A DNA stretch of 64,000 bases from Metridium senile (lineage: Eukaryota; Cnidaria; Anthozoa; Actiniaria; Metridiidae). Each line of letters starts with the position of its first letter. The first letter of the stretch is position 1. Positions 47,262-53,938 of this stretch are shown here, in pieces. The notes beneath the pieces were generated by a model that worked only from the letters and a program-made list of their open reading frames with translations, had not been told where the DNA came from and ran no database searches. The DNA is taken from NCBI GenBank assembly GCA_949775045.1, contig OX459110.1:9929741-9993740 (forward strand), written 5' to 3'. The position numbers and the translations under genes are program-made.

Positions 47262-49218
47262 ATCAATCAATCAATCAACCAATGCCATTATTTGACTAGG
47301 TTTTAGGGCCATTTTATTTAATATTAAAATATGTGACCAAAACACTGCCTTGTGCACATGGAATCCTTTGATTTTTATACCATATTATATTTAAATAGTC
47401 CTGGGTTTATCCATTTCTACATCCTATCAATTAATTCATTACCACCCATACAAGCATATTTGAGAGGACAAGATTGACTCACTTGCCACAAAGCCATCAT
47501 GTTATCAAATTCTTATCTTTAATTATTATAATTATAAACTTTAAAATATTGTAAATATATTGATTATAAATGCTACTTGGTAGATATAAATGTGTATATA
47601 ATGTTTCTTCAAGTGAACAACTGCGCCTCTCAGTTCTCCAGGCAGAGATTCACCAGTAGCTAGTGGTAAGCGTCTGACTAATAATCTGTAGGACAAGAGT
47701 TCCATGTTATCTAGCACTGCTGTACTATTTGATAAAAGGAGCATTTACACAGGGATAGCTTCTTTTCAGCAGACAGAGTAATTCACAAGTTGCAGGTTGC
47801 TGGTTGCAGGTCAAATATAAAATATATTGTGACTGACCTTTTTTTTAAACGCGAGTCTGCTATTTTGATTTTTCGGAGCATGAGACGGGAAGCTTATCGT
47901 TGGCGGGAAAATCGTTGTGAAATCATGTAGTCTTTGATTGAGTTTCCGAAGTCTATCTCAAAACATTAAAACAAGTGGGAAAAATATCCTTGGCATAAGC
48001 TTTGAAATAGAGAATCTGGTAAAGTATGTGTGTGAATGTGCCCATTTGTGTATATATAGTAAAATAAGTAAATGGTTGGTCGATTTGTCCAGTGTAGAGT
48101 GCTCAATACTCAATAGTAGAGCGGGAATAGTAGTAGAAAGAGTTAGAGAGTAATGACGAAACCGTCATCGTCATTACTCTCTAGCTAACTCTTTCTACTA
48201 CTATATAGTAAAATATGTGTATTGTATTGTTAATTATAACAACTACTTGTAATTCTTCTAGTGTGTCACAACAAGTGTGTCACATATAAATTGTAAAAAT
48301 CATTAAGTATACCAAATATTTGTAGATCTATCCTTCTTGTGTGTCACATCTATTGTGACACTCTTTAAATTGTTTTTTTTTTCTCTTGTGGTTATTTAGT
48401 TACTAAATATAAAAAAAACACTGAAACTAGTTATACCTGCAACCTGCAAACCAGCAACCCCTACAGTTTACTACGTCCATCAATTCAGAGTAAATTAAAA
48501 TATGTTTTCTACTGTTAAGCAATAACTTTTTTTCATGTTTTGCTTGGAATTTGTGAATATTTTGACAAATCAAGGCTTAACATGAAACTGCAGTTTTCCA
48601 AACTAAAGAACTTCTATTTCTTCTTCACTTGATAACCCAATACTAACATATAAATGGGATATCATTATCATATTTTAATTATTATGCAAAACTGAGCAGA
48701 CAATCGTGATTATTTATCATAAAAATTCATTAATTTGAATTAACACTACAATATATATTGTTGGAATTCTTATATATTCAAGCAAAGTATCATTCTGTTG
48801 ATTTGAATTAAGGTTTAGGAATCAGTAAACTGTTGTCAAGTTATAAATCAGTTTTATCGAACAGCTACTACTGGAAGAACAGCTTTATATTCTGGAACAT
48901 GCTTGAGTCTAACATTTGCTAATAATCCAAAATATTGCCCTTTAGCAATTTCAGCTTGAACTAAATTTGAATGGGCATTTACTAAAGAGGTAAACTCATG
49001 TTATTTGATGTGCATTGGGTTCTTAACAAGATGGATATTTCAAAGATGAATAGAATGCCAATAGCAACGAAATGCCGGACACTGAAGCAAGATGAACTGC
49101 TTACCGAACTTTGTAAATTCCCAAGCCATTCCGATGCTTTTTCTTTACTGTGTGGGTCAGGGTTAGAGTATAATGTATTGATAACGCTCTGTACTTGTTC
49201 AACTGAAGGCTTTTCCAT
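25042..49218 (-). CDS. TNPO3: Transportin-3 (importin-beta family nuclear import receptor), complete
   Basis: Karyopherin-beta that carries SR-type splicing proteins into the nucleus under RanGTP control. Thirty exons in transcription order: 49218-49105, 46401-46312, 45814-45773, 45345-45277, 44206-44133, 43478-43415, 43321-43229, 43016-42969, 42779-42684, 41399-41319, 40736-40636, 40026-39951, 39513-39451, 38582-38436, 38058-37951, 37528-37434, 37029-36893, 36388-36258, 35776-35716, 34823-34661, 34061-34001, 32897-32827, 32142-32073, 31259-31143, 30698-30604, 28137-27984, 27353-27278, 26711-26620, 25798-25686, 25102-25042. The sum is 2,763 nt, 920 residues plus TAG, very close to the mammalian length. 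Colinear signatures: [89 protein letters not shown], final KVFSRLFM. The start at 49218 matches the family N-terminus; an in-frame ATG at 49308 would add 30 residues. Importin-13 was considered and fits worse. Confidence 0.95.
25285..25575. repeat. Two tandem copies of about 155-170 bp
   Basis: AATAAAAATCTTTGGTCA, TTTGTTGTTCTTTGACAGTT, ATAACAAAACACTTATAG and TATGTTTTGTGGTCCCTC occur in order twice, in TNPO3 intron 29 next to exon 25798-25686. Confidence 0.85.
25870..26050. repeat. Dispersed repeat shared with TNPO3 intron 1
   Basis: The right part (reverse complement TTGTTAAGCAATAAC...GCTTGGAATTTGTGAAT) recurs at 48480-48580 in opposite orientation. The left part (GTTATCTAGCACCGCTGT) recurs at 47706-47740 in the same orientation. 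The two halves are therefore rearranged relative to each other at the second site. Confidence 0.6.
26449..26541 (-). pseudogene. Duplicated fragment of TNPO3 exon 23 with its splice donor
   Basis: Near-identical to 32026-32118: it copies the last 46 nt of exon 32142-32073, the GT donor, and about 45 bp of following intron that is a family E terminus (GCCTATACTAGTTCATTAG). It lies in intron 28, 78 bp past exon 26711-26620. It lacks the exon's acceptor, so it is probably not spliced in. Confidence 0.85.
26830..26976. mobile_element. Palindromic element family C, copy 2
   Basis: Nearly identical to 7893-8037, with AGCTGTTATTACAGTTATAT arms, ATGCAAAT in both arms and the CTTTCGGGC / GCCCGAAAG inner stem. 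Confidence 0.85.
27578..27797. mobile_element. Palindromic element family A, copy 4
   Basis: Both arms present. The left octamer is mutated (TTTTACAAAT); the right ATTTGCAT is intact. The centre is inverted relative to copies 1 and 3 (AGAGAAGTTCACTTCAG first), as expected for a palindrome whose orientation can flip. Confidence 0.85.
28160..30545. repeat. 2-kb ATC minisatellite (27-bp unit, higher-order repeats)
   Basis: Core array 28490-30480 of CATCATCATTATTGTCACC plus ACCACAAC, flanked by degenerate ATC repeats. The block CATATTGTCACCATCACGAC recurs near 29219, 29695 and 30069, marking higher-order duplications (about 476 and 374 bp). The 27-bp unit leaves frames of up to 691 codons open (Ser-Pro, His-rich or Thr-Ile); these are not genes. 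Confidence 0.95.
30984..31036 (-). mobile_element. Family B terminal fragment
   Basis: ATTATTAATGAGAATTTGAC and AAAAGAAATGTCATG match the right end of family B in reverse orientation. Confidence 0.5.
31380..31880 (-). mobile_element. SINE-like element, copy 2 (reverse, interrupted)
   Basis: Reverse complement matches 17130-17405. The 3' tail part CTAATTGGGGAGACTCACTA is at 31650 and a separated ACACAAGTGCCCTAG at about 31420. The minus strand contains CCAGGATTGAGCCCCGAC, weakly like a tRNA B box. Confidence 0.5.
31925..32072. mobile_element. Family E element abutting a TNPO3 splice donor
   Basis: CAAACACTGACATAGCCTAT and ACTAGTTCATTAGCCAG lead directly to the donor of exon 32142-32073 (TTTTTTACC on plus). 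The other end near 31940 has TTTTTTACCTGATAGGTAAT. Confidence 0.55.
32918..33122. mobile_element. Inverted-repeat element (family K)
   Basis: Arms of about 75-90 bp: ATCATACTTGCAAGAACGTT ... / AACGTTCTTGCAAGTAGG, including TGTAATTTAGTGGATTAGG in both arms. Starts about 20 bp upstream (in transcript sense) of the acceptor of exon 32897-32827. Confidence 0.85.
33215..33375 (-). mobile_element. tRNA-related SINE fragment
   Basis: The minus strand has a perfect B-box sequence GGGTTCGAGTCCCAG near 33327-33341 followed by a short tail with AAAAAAAACTCAGTC. A recognisable A box is missing. Confidence 0.5.
33466..33797. mobile_element. Family E element with two inverted ends
   Basis: CTGTAAAAAATGTTGAC and TGAGCTTAAGCCCTTC at the left pair with GAAGGGCTAAAGCACG and GTCAACATTTTTACAG at the right. 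It ends with ACACTGCCTATACTAGTTTA and CTCACTAGCTTCC. Confidence 0.75.
34070..34610. repeat. GAATGGAT/AATGAATG tetranucleotide-based repeat
   Basis: TGAATGAATGGATGGATG-type array with two longer copies of GAAGAATAAATGTCCAATT blocks. TNPO3 intron 20. Confidence 0.9.
35057..35257 (+). mobile_element. Palindromic element family B, copy 4
   Basis: Full hairpin and central part through CTTATGCAAATTAAA. Relative to copy 1 several CG sites are TG or CA (GAGTGGGTGTG; ACACAGACACG). Confidence 0.8.
35490..35692 (+). mobile_element. LINE-like 3' tail seeding a long (ATT)n
   Basis: GTAAGCGCTTAGAACAGACT and TAAGCGCTATACAAGC are followed by about 45 ATT units. The pattern matches the 3' tail at 53030-53083. 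The 72-codon Tyr run on plus and Asn run on minus are artefacts. Confidence 0.7.
35823..36042. mobile_element. Palindromic element family A, copy 5
   Basis: Both arms and the CCAATCAGAG/CTCTGATTGG pair are present; ATTTGCAT in the right arm only. Inserted just upstream of TNPO3 exon 35776-35716 in transcript sense. Confidence 0.85.
36395..36885. repeat. ACAAAC/AAACAAAC low-complexity repeat
   Basis: Irregular CAAACAAACAAAC tract with longer ACAAACTAACTCACCAAC blocks; separates TNPO3 exons 17 and 18. Confidence 0.9.
37126..37216 (-). pseudogene. Partial local duplication of TNPO3 exon 17 start
   Basis: GTAAGAACTGGCTGACTAGT TCTGAATCT and the following intron (CAAGAACACAACATCC) copy 37001-37086 about 130 bp away. 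The copy has lost the CTACA before the acceptor, so the acceptor motif is altered. Confidence 0.85.
37570..37912. repeat. ATC/CATCAC degenerate repeat
   Basis: ATCATCACTATCACC-type imperfect triplet repeats in TNPO3 intron 15. Confidence 0.85.
38765..39410. repeat. AATC and GTCA tetranucleotide repeats
   Basis: CAATCAATCAACCAATC at the left passes into a long CAGTCAGTCAGT run (39090-39405). The Ser-Gln-Ser-Val open frames are artefacts. Confidence 0.92.
40558..40588. repeat. Poly-C tract
   Basis: Two C runs (about 7 and 20) in TNPO3 intron 11; length is likely unreliable in the assembly. Confidence 0.9.
41462..41800. mobile_element. Inverted-repeat element of about 335 bp (family L)
   Basis: GACAAAAACATGTTCTGTCT and AAACTTCAAAGATTGGCGCC at the left pair with GTGTGAAGTTTGGCGGC and AGACAGAACATGTTTTTTTG at the right. 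No ORF. Confidence 0.75.
41955..42472. mobile_element. 518-bp inverted-terminal-repeat element, possible hAT-like
   Basis: Termini CAGGGCATCTGAAAAAGTGC / GCACTTTTTCAGATGCCCTG, flanked on both sides by TTAAAA. The CAGGG...CCCTG ends resemble hAT elements, whose site duplications are 8 bp, so assignment is tentative. The interior repeats CCGCACTTTT. Confidence 0.75.
43132..43180. repeat. (GGAA)n microsatellite
   Basis: About 11 GGAA units, flanked by AGGAAGG variants. Confidence 0.95.
43617..43765 (+). mobile_element. SINE-like element
   Basis: CATGGTAGCCTTATGGTTGG resembles a tRNA-type A-box head, followed by TTGTATAAGTGGGTTTTAG, which recalls marine-invertebrate SINE bodies. No clear B box. 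Confidence 0.4.
44322..44590 (-). mobile_element. Palindromic element family B, copy 5 (reverse, diverged)
   Basis: Reverse complement matches family B: GACGAGTGTTGTA, ATTTGCATAAGTTTTAAC, ATCTTGAAAATTTT and a decayed terminal hairpin with TACAACACGG. Confidence 0.75.
44659..44964. mobile_element. 306-bp element with about 110-bp terminal inverted repeats (family N)
   Basis: Arms begin TCCTCGGGAACCCAGGGGTA and contain GTCGCTCGTTTCTCGCTTCC and CCGGAAGTCAAAATTCA. The centre contains a second hairpin ATTGGTCGAC / GTCGACCAAT. GC-richer than surroundings. Confidence 0.88.
46020..46128. mobile_element. Short palindromic element
   Basis: ATTACTATACAGTCTGATCTG pairs with CAGATTAGCCACTCATATAG-type sequence; similar motifs occur in the family B copy at 58270-58360. 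(First motif is quoted from 46028 in part.). Confidence 0.45.
46405..47280. repeat. 34-bp tandem array
   Basis: Unit AATCAATCAGTGGATCAATC plus AATCAATCTTTATC, with TCGGTT variants; about 25 copies in TNPO3 intron 1. The period is 34, so each frame recurs every three units and yields Gln-Ser-Ile-Asn frames. Confidence 0.95.
47595..47744 (-). other. Second unidentified coding-like fragment inside TNPO3 intron 1
   Basis: The minus strand has an open frame with a possible acceptor (TCCTACAG at 47686-47693). The peptide includes [20 protein letters not shown]. The part around 47705-47735 has a diverged relative near 25890-25925, in TNPO3 intron 28, where the same frame keeps TAVLDN. That suggests either a dispersed repeat with a coding ancestor or fragments of one displaced gene. 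Family not recognised. Confidence 0.25.
48118..48210. mobile_element. Short hairpin element (about 35-bp arms)
   Basis: TAGTAGTAGAAAGAGTTAGA...GTAATGACG / CGTCATTACTCTCTAGCTAA...CTACTA, spacer about 12 bp, in TNPO3 intron 1. Confidence 0.8.
48854..48981 (-). other. Unidentified coding-like terminal exon inside TNPO3 intron 1
   Basis: The minus strand is open from a plausible acceptor (CTCTTTAG, 48987-48982) to a TAA at 48856-48854. The predicted peptide has a balanced, protein-like composition, including the stretches [19 protein letters not shown] and [12 protein letters not shown] do not recognise the family. It does not join in phase to TNPO3 exon 1 (phase 0 donor versus phase 1 acceptor), and TNPO3 exon 2 is already accounted for at 46401-46312. 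It may be the last exon of a nested gene, a retrocopy fragment, or a chance open frame. No partner exon with a start was found. Confidence 0.3.
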
Positions 49219-49623
49219 GGTGTAAAATGTCAAATTTAAGCAGGATAGTTTCTTGTCAACCAACAGACGCCATTTTGATTCTTGCTTGTTCAAGCATTGC
49301 GCAGCCAAACTGATTGCGAGAGATTGAGGCGAGATGTAACAAGACCGGAAATGAAACTTTCTCTTTAATTCTTCTGGCTTTTTTTCCTTTGAAAAACTTT
49401 TTGAATTACAAAAAGATACTATTTTGCATCACTATAAAGTTATGTCCTTGAATTTAATAAATTCGCATTGTTATTATAACTAAAAATTGAAAAAGAAAAT
49501 ATAAAAATACCCACAGTGCTTTGCGAACTTTTTATGGCGCCAAAATTGGATTTTGGGCGCGCGCGTTTGCTTCGTACATCGTTCTCTGTACTTTGCGTTT
49601 GGACTCGGAATTTCTTTCTCAAA
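49219..49623. promoter_or_regulatory. Divergent promoter shared by TNPO3 and the CYTH gene
   Basis: The 405 bp between the two start codons hold a CpG-containing patch in an AT-rich setting. GGCGCCAAAA at 49536-49545 matches E2F (TTTTGGCGCC on the other strand). A second TTTTGGGCGCG begins at about 49551. No TATA box is evident. Transcription start sites cannot be placed, and part of the interval is 5' UTR of both genes. Confidence 0.55.
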
Positions 49624-52600
49624 ATGCCTTCAAATGTCGAAATAAAAGCTAAAGTTCATGATCTGGAAAAGCTGAAGGTTAAAGCGAAATTATTGAGCGA
49701 AGAAGAAGGTAATTTTGCGTATTATCTGAGCTGAGCGCATGTGACTGAAAATGATTCGGATGGATCGGAGCAGAACTACTCGTTCGTTCGTTCGTTCGTT
49801 CGTGTGGCCCACAGTTTACAAAATTTGCTGCTAACCTCTGCTAATACTTATTCTATTCTTGTATTATAAATTGAATGCTATATCAGCTGTGTGGAATCGA
49901 TAAACGATGTTATGCTTTTGTTTATATAAAGTTATTGCTTTGTAAACCGAGTTCTTTTCTAATAATTTCTAAATTTTGACTCACTATGACTTGGTTATCT
50001 TATCTTTTTCAAAACTGATTTTTTTTAAGGAACTTTGATAAAGCAAGAAGACACATTTTTCAATGTCCCAGAAGGGAGACTAAAGGTTTGTATCTTATTA
50101 TATTCTAATTATCATTATTGTTATTGTGATTTCAGAAAACAATGCCATTGTTATTGTCATTTTAGAAGGTGTCAATCATAGTTTACTCAACTTTAGTTCT
50201 ATTTGTTGACCATAAAAAGTACTTTACAATGTCAGTCTTGCCAATTTTAGGTTACATACACATTGTTGAAAATAAATAAAAGTGTTGCCTCTAGAAGTTT
50301 ATTCTGAGCAAAGCAATTGAAAAATTAATGGGCAAATTGACTGACAAAAAATACAAATAGATCAATCGATTTTTAAAAGTCATGCTAAATGGATCTTTAA
50401 TTAATAAAATAAGTATGTATATTACACAAAGTTATTTAAATAGTAAAATTATGAAATAAAAACAAAATAGTTACTAACTTATAGTTTCTATTTAGTGACA
50501 TTTTAGTCATTTTCACTCAACCAGAAACATAAAATACAAAAGGAAACAATACCACATTACAACTTTAAAGAAGACGTACTAAATCTGTGAAACAAATATG
50601 TAATGTTTACAACATGAGCGGCCGTGTTGTATCGTCGATACAACACGGACGCGAATGTTGTAAACGACTTAAAAAATGTCTAGGTTAGCTCTTTCATATT
50701 TTATCAAAATTTTCAAGATTAAAATAAATTTTGCCGTAAAATTACCAGTTAAAACTTATGCAAATCAGGATATACAACACTAGTGTTGTATCAGATTTAC
50801 AACACTCGTCATGGTCATGGTTTCTTTTGAAAATGTCTCATTAATTATTCATGAATTTTTTAATACTAATTACTCAGTCTGCTAAAAAGGGTTGATGAGA
50901 CAATAGAGAACAAAGGAATTAGCATAATTTAGCACCTATTTTGCACTATTTATGTTTCATAGATTAAGTACTTGTCTTTGATATAGTAACTAATAATCAC
51001 TAAGCAGGAGCTATTTCACAGTAGCAATTTTATTTTATTTCATGAATATTGTGTTAGCGCTCAATCATTATATTATTGTTGTTTTCCAGTTGCGTTGTCT
51101 GATAGACAAGCCATCCCAGTTAATTTATTATGAAAGATCTGACGAAAGTGGGCCCAAACTTTCTAATTATTACATATCAACAACTGAGCAGCCCAAAGAA
51201 ATGGTTGTCACTCTAAAACATGCATTAGGAATCAAAGGTAATGTCTATTTTTATAAGTTTATGAATATATCTGGCAAAACGCATCCATTTATTCATTCAT
51301 TCATTCATTCATTCATTCATTCATTCATTCATTCATTCATTCACCCACTCATTTATTTATTTATTCATATGTTAAGTTAATTCATTCACTCATTCAATTA
51401 TTCACTCATCCATCCATTCATTCATTCACCCACTCATTTATTTATTTATTCATATGTTAAGTTAATTCATCCACTTATCCATTTATTCACTCATCCATCC
51501 ATCCATTTATTCATTTATTCACTAATTTATTTATTCATTACTTCAGTATATCCTTGGTGTGTACAATTTCTAAATATTTATTATCTTTAGGTGTGGTGAA
51601 GAAAGATCGCTACTTGTATATGGTTGGACAGACCAGAGTACATGTAGATCATGTTGAAGGCTTGGGAGATTTTATGGAACTTGAGGTACTGTACTATCAT
51701 CAAGATTATCCACAATAATAAATAACCCACTCCTTTGGTGAAAATCATTTTTTGGGATAGCAGCTTTTCACAATCTTATTTTCCCATTTATCTATTTTAG
51801 CTCACTCAAACTAGCACCTGTGTGCTATCATATTTAGTGAGAATAAATAAATATTATTATTAAAAATATATTTGTTGGTTGGTTTTTCATTCATAGTATA
51901 ATGTTTCTTACACTTACACTGTAACCCTGATGATGGGCTGTTAGGCCCGAAAGCTTGGAAAATAAAATACATTTAGGTTGAAGAAACATTATACTATGAA
52001 GATTATTATTATTATTATTAGCTTGCTTAAGAAGTTTGTTTAAACTGTCACTCTGCCCTGGGTAGAATGGCAACTTTATACATGTTTTTAAAAATTCATA
52101 TAAAATGTATAAAGCATCATAAATAATCCTTCTTGCCTGCTTAGAATATGAAAGCAACAAGTGGTTTAGCTACCATAATCTTGTGCATGAACCAGATGGC
52201 AACAAATTAAATTCTGGCTTTACATGTTTTACAGTGCGAATCACAAAACTGTGGGCACCCACAAATATTTAGAAAATCGTTTTTTGTTCGTTGAACAACT
52301 CAGAAACAACTATATCACCGCAAGAAGTTTGACTGATGTGTAGTATGATAAACTTTTTGTAGTTACAGTTGTTTATGAGTTGTTCAACAAACAATAAACG
52401 ATTTCTAAAACATTTCTGGGTGCCCACGGTTTTTCGATTCGCACTGTAATTTCAGTTTCACTTTGATAGCAAGATTGCATGTCATACAGTACATCTCATA
52501 GAGAAAGAACATAGGGCGATTGCAACCATTCCCAGGAGAGTGAATTGAAGAAAAGAAATGGAAGCCATACTGATGGTCTTGACAAAAGAAAATCATCACT

Positions 52601-53252
52601 GTGACTGGAAGTCCTTTTGTTCACTTCACTATTCTGAGAATGTGCTTATGCTTTGTGCTTATAGTTACAGTTATTTTATTGTAAGGATGACACAATGAAA
52701 GTGTCATAAATAGATGAACTTTTATTTAATTGTGGTACTGGCACTTTATACACTAGTTGTTCTTTATTTTGATTTCTGGCTACATACCATCAAGATCCCT
52801 TGGCTCCTGATCTTGCTGTCTTCTCGAAAGTAAATCTTATCATACAAAGTCTTATGGTCATTGATCCTTCTCTGTTTCAGCGCCTGAACTTTGGAACTCT
52901 CTACCTCAAACGATTAGAACTATCTCTTCTATTACTCCGTTTAAAACTCAGCTTAAAACCCATTTATTCAAATTACATGTAGCGTTTAGTGTATAATATT
53001 TTCTAAGTTTTAAATAGTTTTATATTTTTACAGCGCCTAGAACAGCGATGTATAGGCCCTTTATAAATATTATTATTATTATCATATTGTTTACAGGTTG
53101 TACTTGAGGATGGACAAACTACAGAATATGGGCAACGAATAGCTGATGATTTGATGGAGAAATTAGGGATTCAGAAAGAAGATCTTGTTACTGGAGCATA
53201 TATGGATCTTATATTGGAAAATAATAATCATGATAAAACTAAAAAAATATAG
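49624..53252 (+). CDS. CYTH-domain protein, class IV adenylyl cyclase/thiamine triphosphatase superfamily
   Basis: Exons 49624-49708, 50030-50085, 51090-51237, 51591-51685 and 53097-53252 give 179 residues plus TAG, GT-AG and in phase. CYTH (triphosphate tunnel) proteins bind triphosphates through basic and acidic residues lining a beta-barrel. Visible landmarks: N-terminal NVEIK (4-8) at the place of the usual E-x-E-x-K; QEDTFFNVPEGRLK (34-47) followed by LR; RYLYMVGQTRVHVDHVEGLG (103-122) and DFMELE (123-128), closely resembling the bacterial CyaB-type strand order; a helical C-terminus with an Asn/Lys tail. The family includes CyaB adenylyl cyclases and thiamine or inorganic triphosphatases, so the substrate here cannot be stated. 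An in-frame ATG at 49516 would add 36 residues; 49624 is chosen because homologues begin just before the NxEIK strand. It is divergent from TNPO3 across 405 bp. Confidence 0.88.
50605..50865 (+). mobile_element. Palindromic element family B, copy 6
   Basis: Very close to copy 1 with GAGCGGCCGTGTTGTATCG intact but a shortened hairpin loop. Contains CTTATGCAAATCAGG and the 18-bp palindrome. CYTH gene intron 2. Confidence 0.85.
50885..50955. mobile_element. Family F fragment
   Basis: AACAAAGGAATTAGCATAAT and TTTTGCACTATTT match the core of 17896-18048. Confidence 0.5.
51280..51545. repeat. (CATT)n and TTTATTCA repeat
   Basis: About 14 CATT units then longer CCACTCATTTATTTATTTAT blocks in two copies. 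CYTH intron 3. Confidence 0.92.
51892..52002. mobile_element. Hairpin element with hammerhead-like core
   Basis: CATAGTATAATGTTTCTT (51894-51911) pairs exactly with AAGAAACATTATACTATG (51982-51999). Between them lies CCTGATGATGGGC...GGCCCGAAAG, i.e. CTGATGA, a GGGCT/GGCCC stem, then GAAA. A convincing third stem is missing. Confidence 0.5.
52231..52448. mobile_element. Palindromic element family D, copy 2
   Basis: Same ends as 10094-10305 (ACAGTGCGAATCACAAAACT ... CGATTCGCACTGT), including GTTGAACAACTC and GTGGGCACCC. Confidence 0.85.
52514..52640. mobile_element. Palindromic element family S, copy 2
   Basis: ATTGCAACCATTCCCAGGAG and GAAAATCATCACTGTG match 15275-15413; right arm eroded. Confidence 0.65.
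52760..53085 (+). mobile_element. 3' end of a non-LTR retrotransposon (LINE)
   Basis: Frame 52880-52996 reads APELWNSLPQTIRTISSITP... then [10 protein letters not shown] and a stop, the typical C-terminal end of CR1/L2-type reverse-transcriptase proteins. It is followed by a 3' tail GCGCCTAGAACAGCGATGTA and ATTATTATT. The rest of the element is absent. The tail ends 13 bp before CYTH exon 5. Confidence 0.75.
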
Positions 53253-53345
53253 GTAAAGATAACCTACTTAGGTAGAAATAATAGCAGTAATAATGCTACA
53301 CTGATTTCTGTGTAATGTCATTAGTTAACCTATTTTTGGACATAG

Positions 53346-53351
53346 AATAAA
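53346..53351 (+). promoter_or_regulatory. Candidate poly(A) signal of the CYTH gene
   Basis: AATAAA 94 nt after the CYTH stop, followed by a T-rich tract, as expected for a cleavage site. Confidence 0.55.
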
Positions 53352-53379
53352 TTATTTTTTTTTCTTCTTGTTTTTTATT

Positions 53380-53430
53380 ATTTATTTGTTTGTTTGTCCA
53401 TTTATTTATTTATTTGTTTATTTATTTTGT

Positions 53431-53489
<59 letters not shown>

Positions 53490-53490
53490 T
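53380..53490. repeat. (TTTA)n microsatellite
   Basis: TTTATTTATTTA run with a few interruptions between the CYTH and EFCAB6 genes. Confidence 0.95.
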
Positions 53491-53938
53491 GAAATAGTAA
53501 AATAATCTATTAAGTTTAAATTAATTTATTGATTCGCTTTTGCGGCTTTTTTAACAAAGGAAAAACGATTTTAACGCTCGTTTTCGCCAGTTTATTTATA
53601 AAGTAACCTGTTGAATATCCTAAAGCTATCTTATAATTGCATTTTTATTGCTAAGTTGATTTTCTTGGCGTGAATTTTACAACTTTACGTTCGAAAAACC
53701 CTTTCAGTGCCGATTATGGCATAACGCATTTCTATTGGATTACTCGATCCGCACGGCCGGGAAAGCCATTTGAGTACATAGCAACGGTAAGACGCCATAT
53801 TTGTTGTGGGTCTTAGCAACGAGATCAAAACACCTAATAAGCGTGGAAGAAAGATGGCTGTCAACTAGGCCGATATCGTTGTATGAATTGATATTTATAG
53901 TTTTCCAAAGTCTTCCAAGGCCGTAAAACAATAATATC
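53491..53938 (+). promoter_or_regulatory. Intergenic region upstream of EFCAB6-like gene
   Basis: The 448 bp include a moderately CpG-containing stretch (53690-53900, e.g. CGATCCGCACGGCCGGG) just before the start codon, suggesting the promoter/5' UTR. No specific factor sites identified. Confidence 0.4.

Noticed and set aside
46405..47280. Possible CRISPR-like or coding repeat
   Set aside because: A 34-bp simple AATC-derived array without spacers, in an animal intron.
25042..49218. Importin-13 as the identity of the minus-strand gene
   Set aside because: Exon peptides such as FNFWYRL, EPDH and [12 protein letters not shown], and the 920-codon length, follow transportin-3 along the whole gene; importin-13 differs in these segments.
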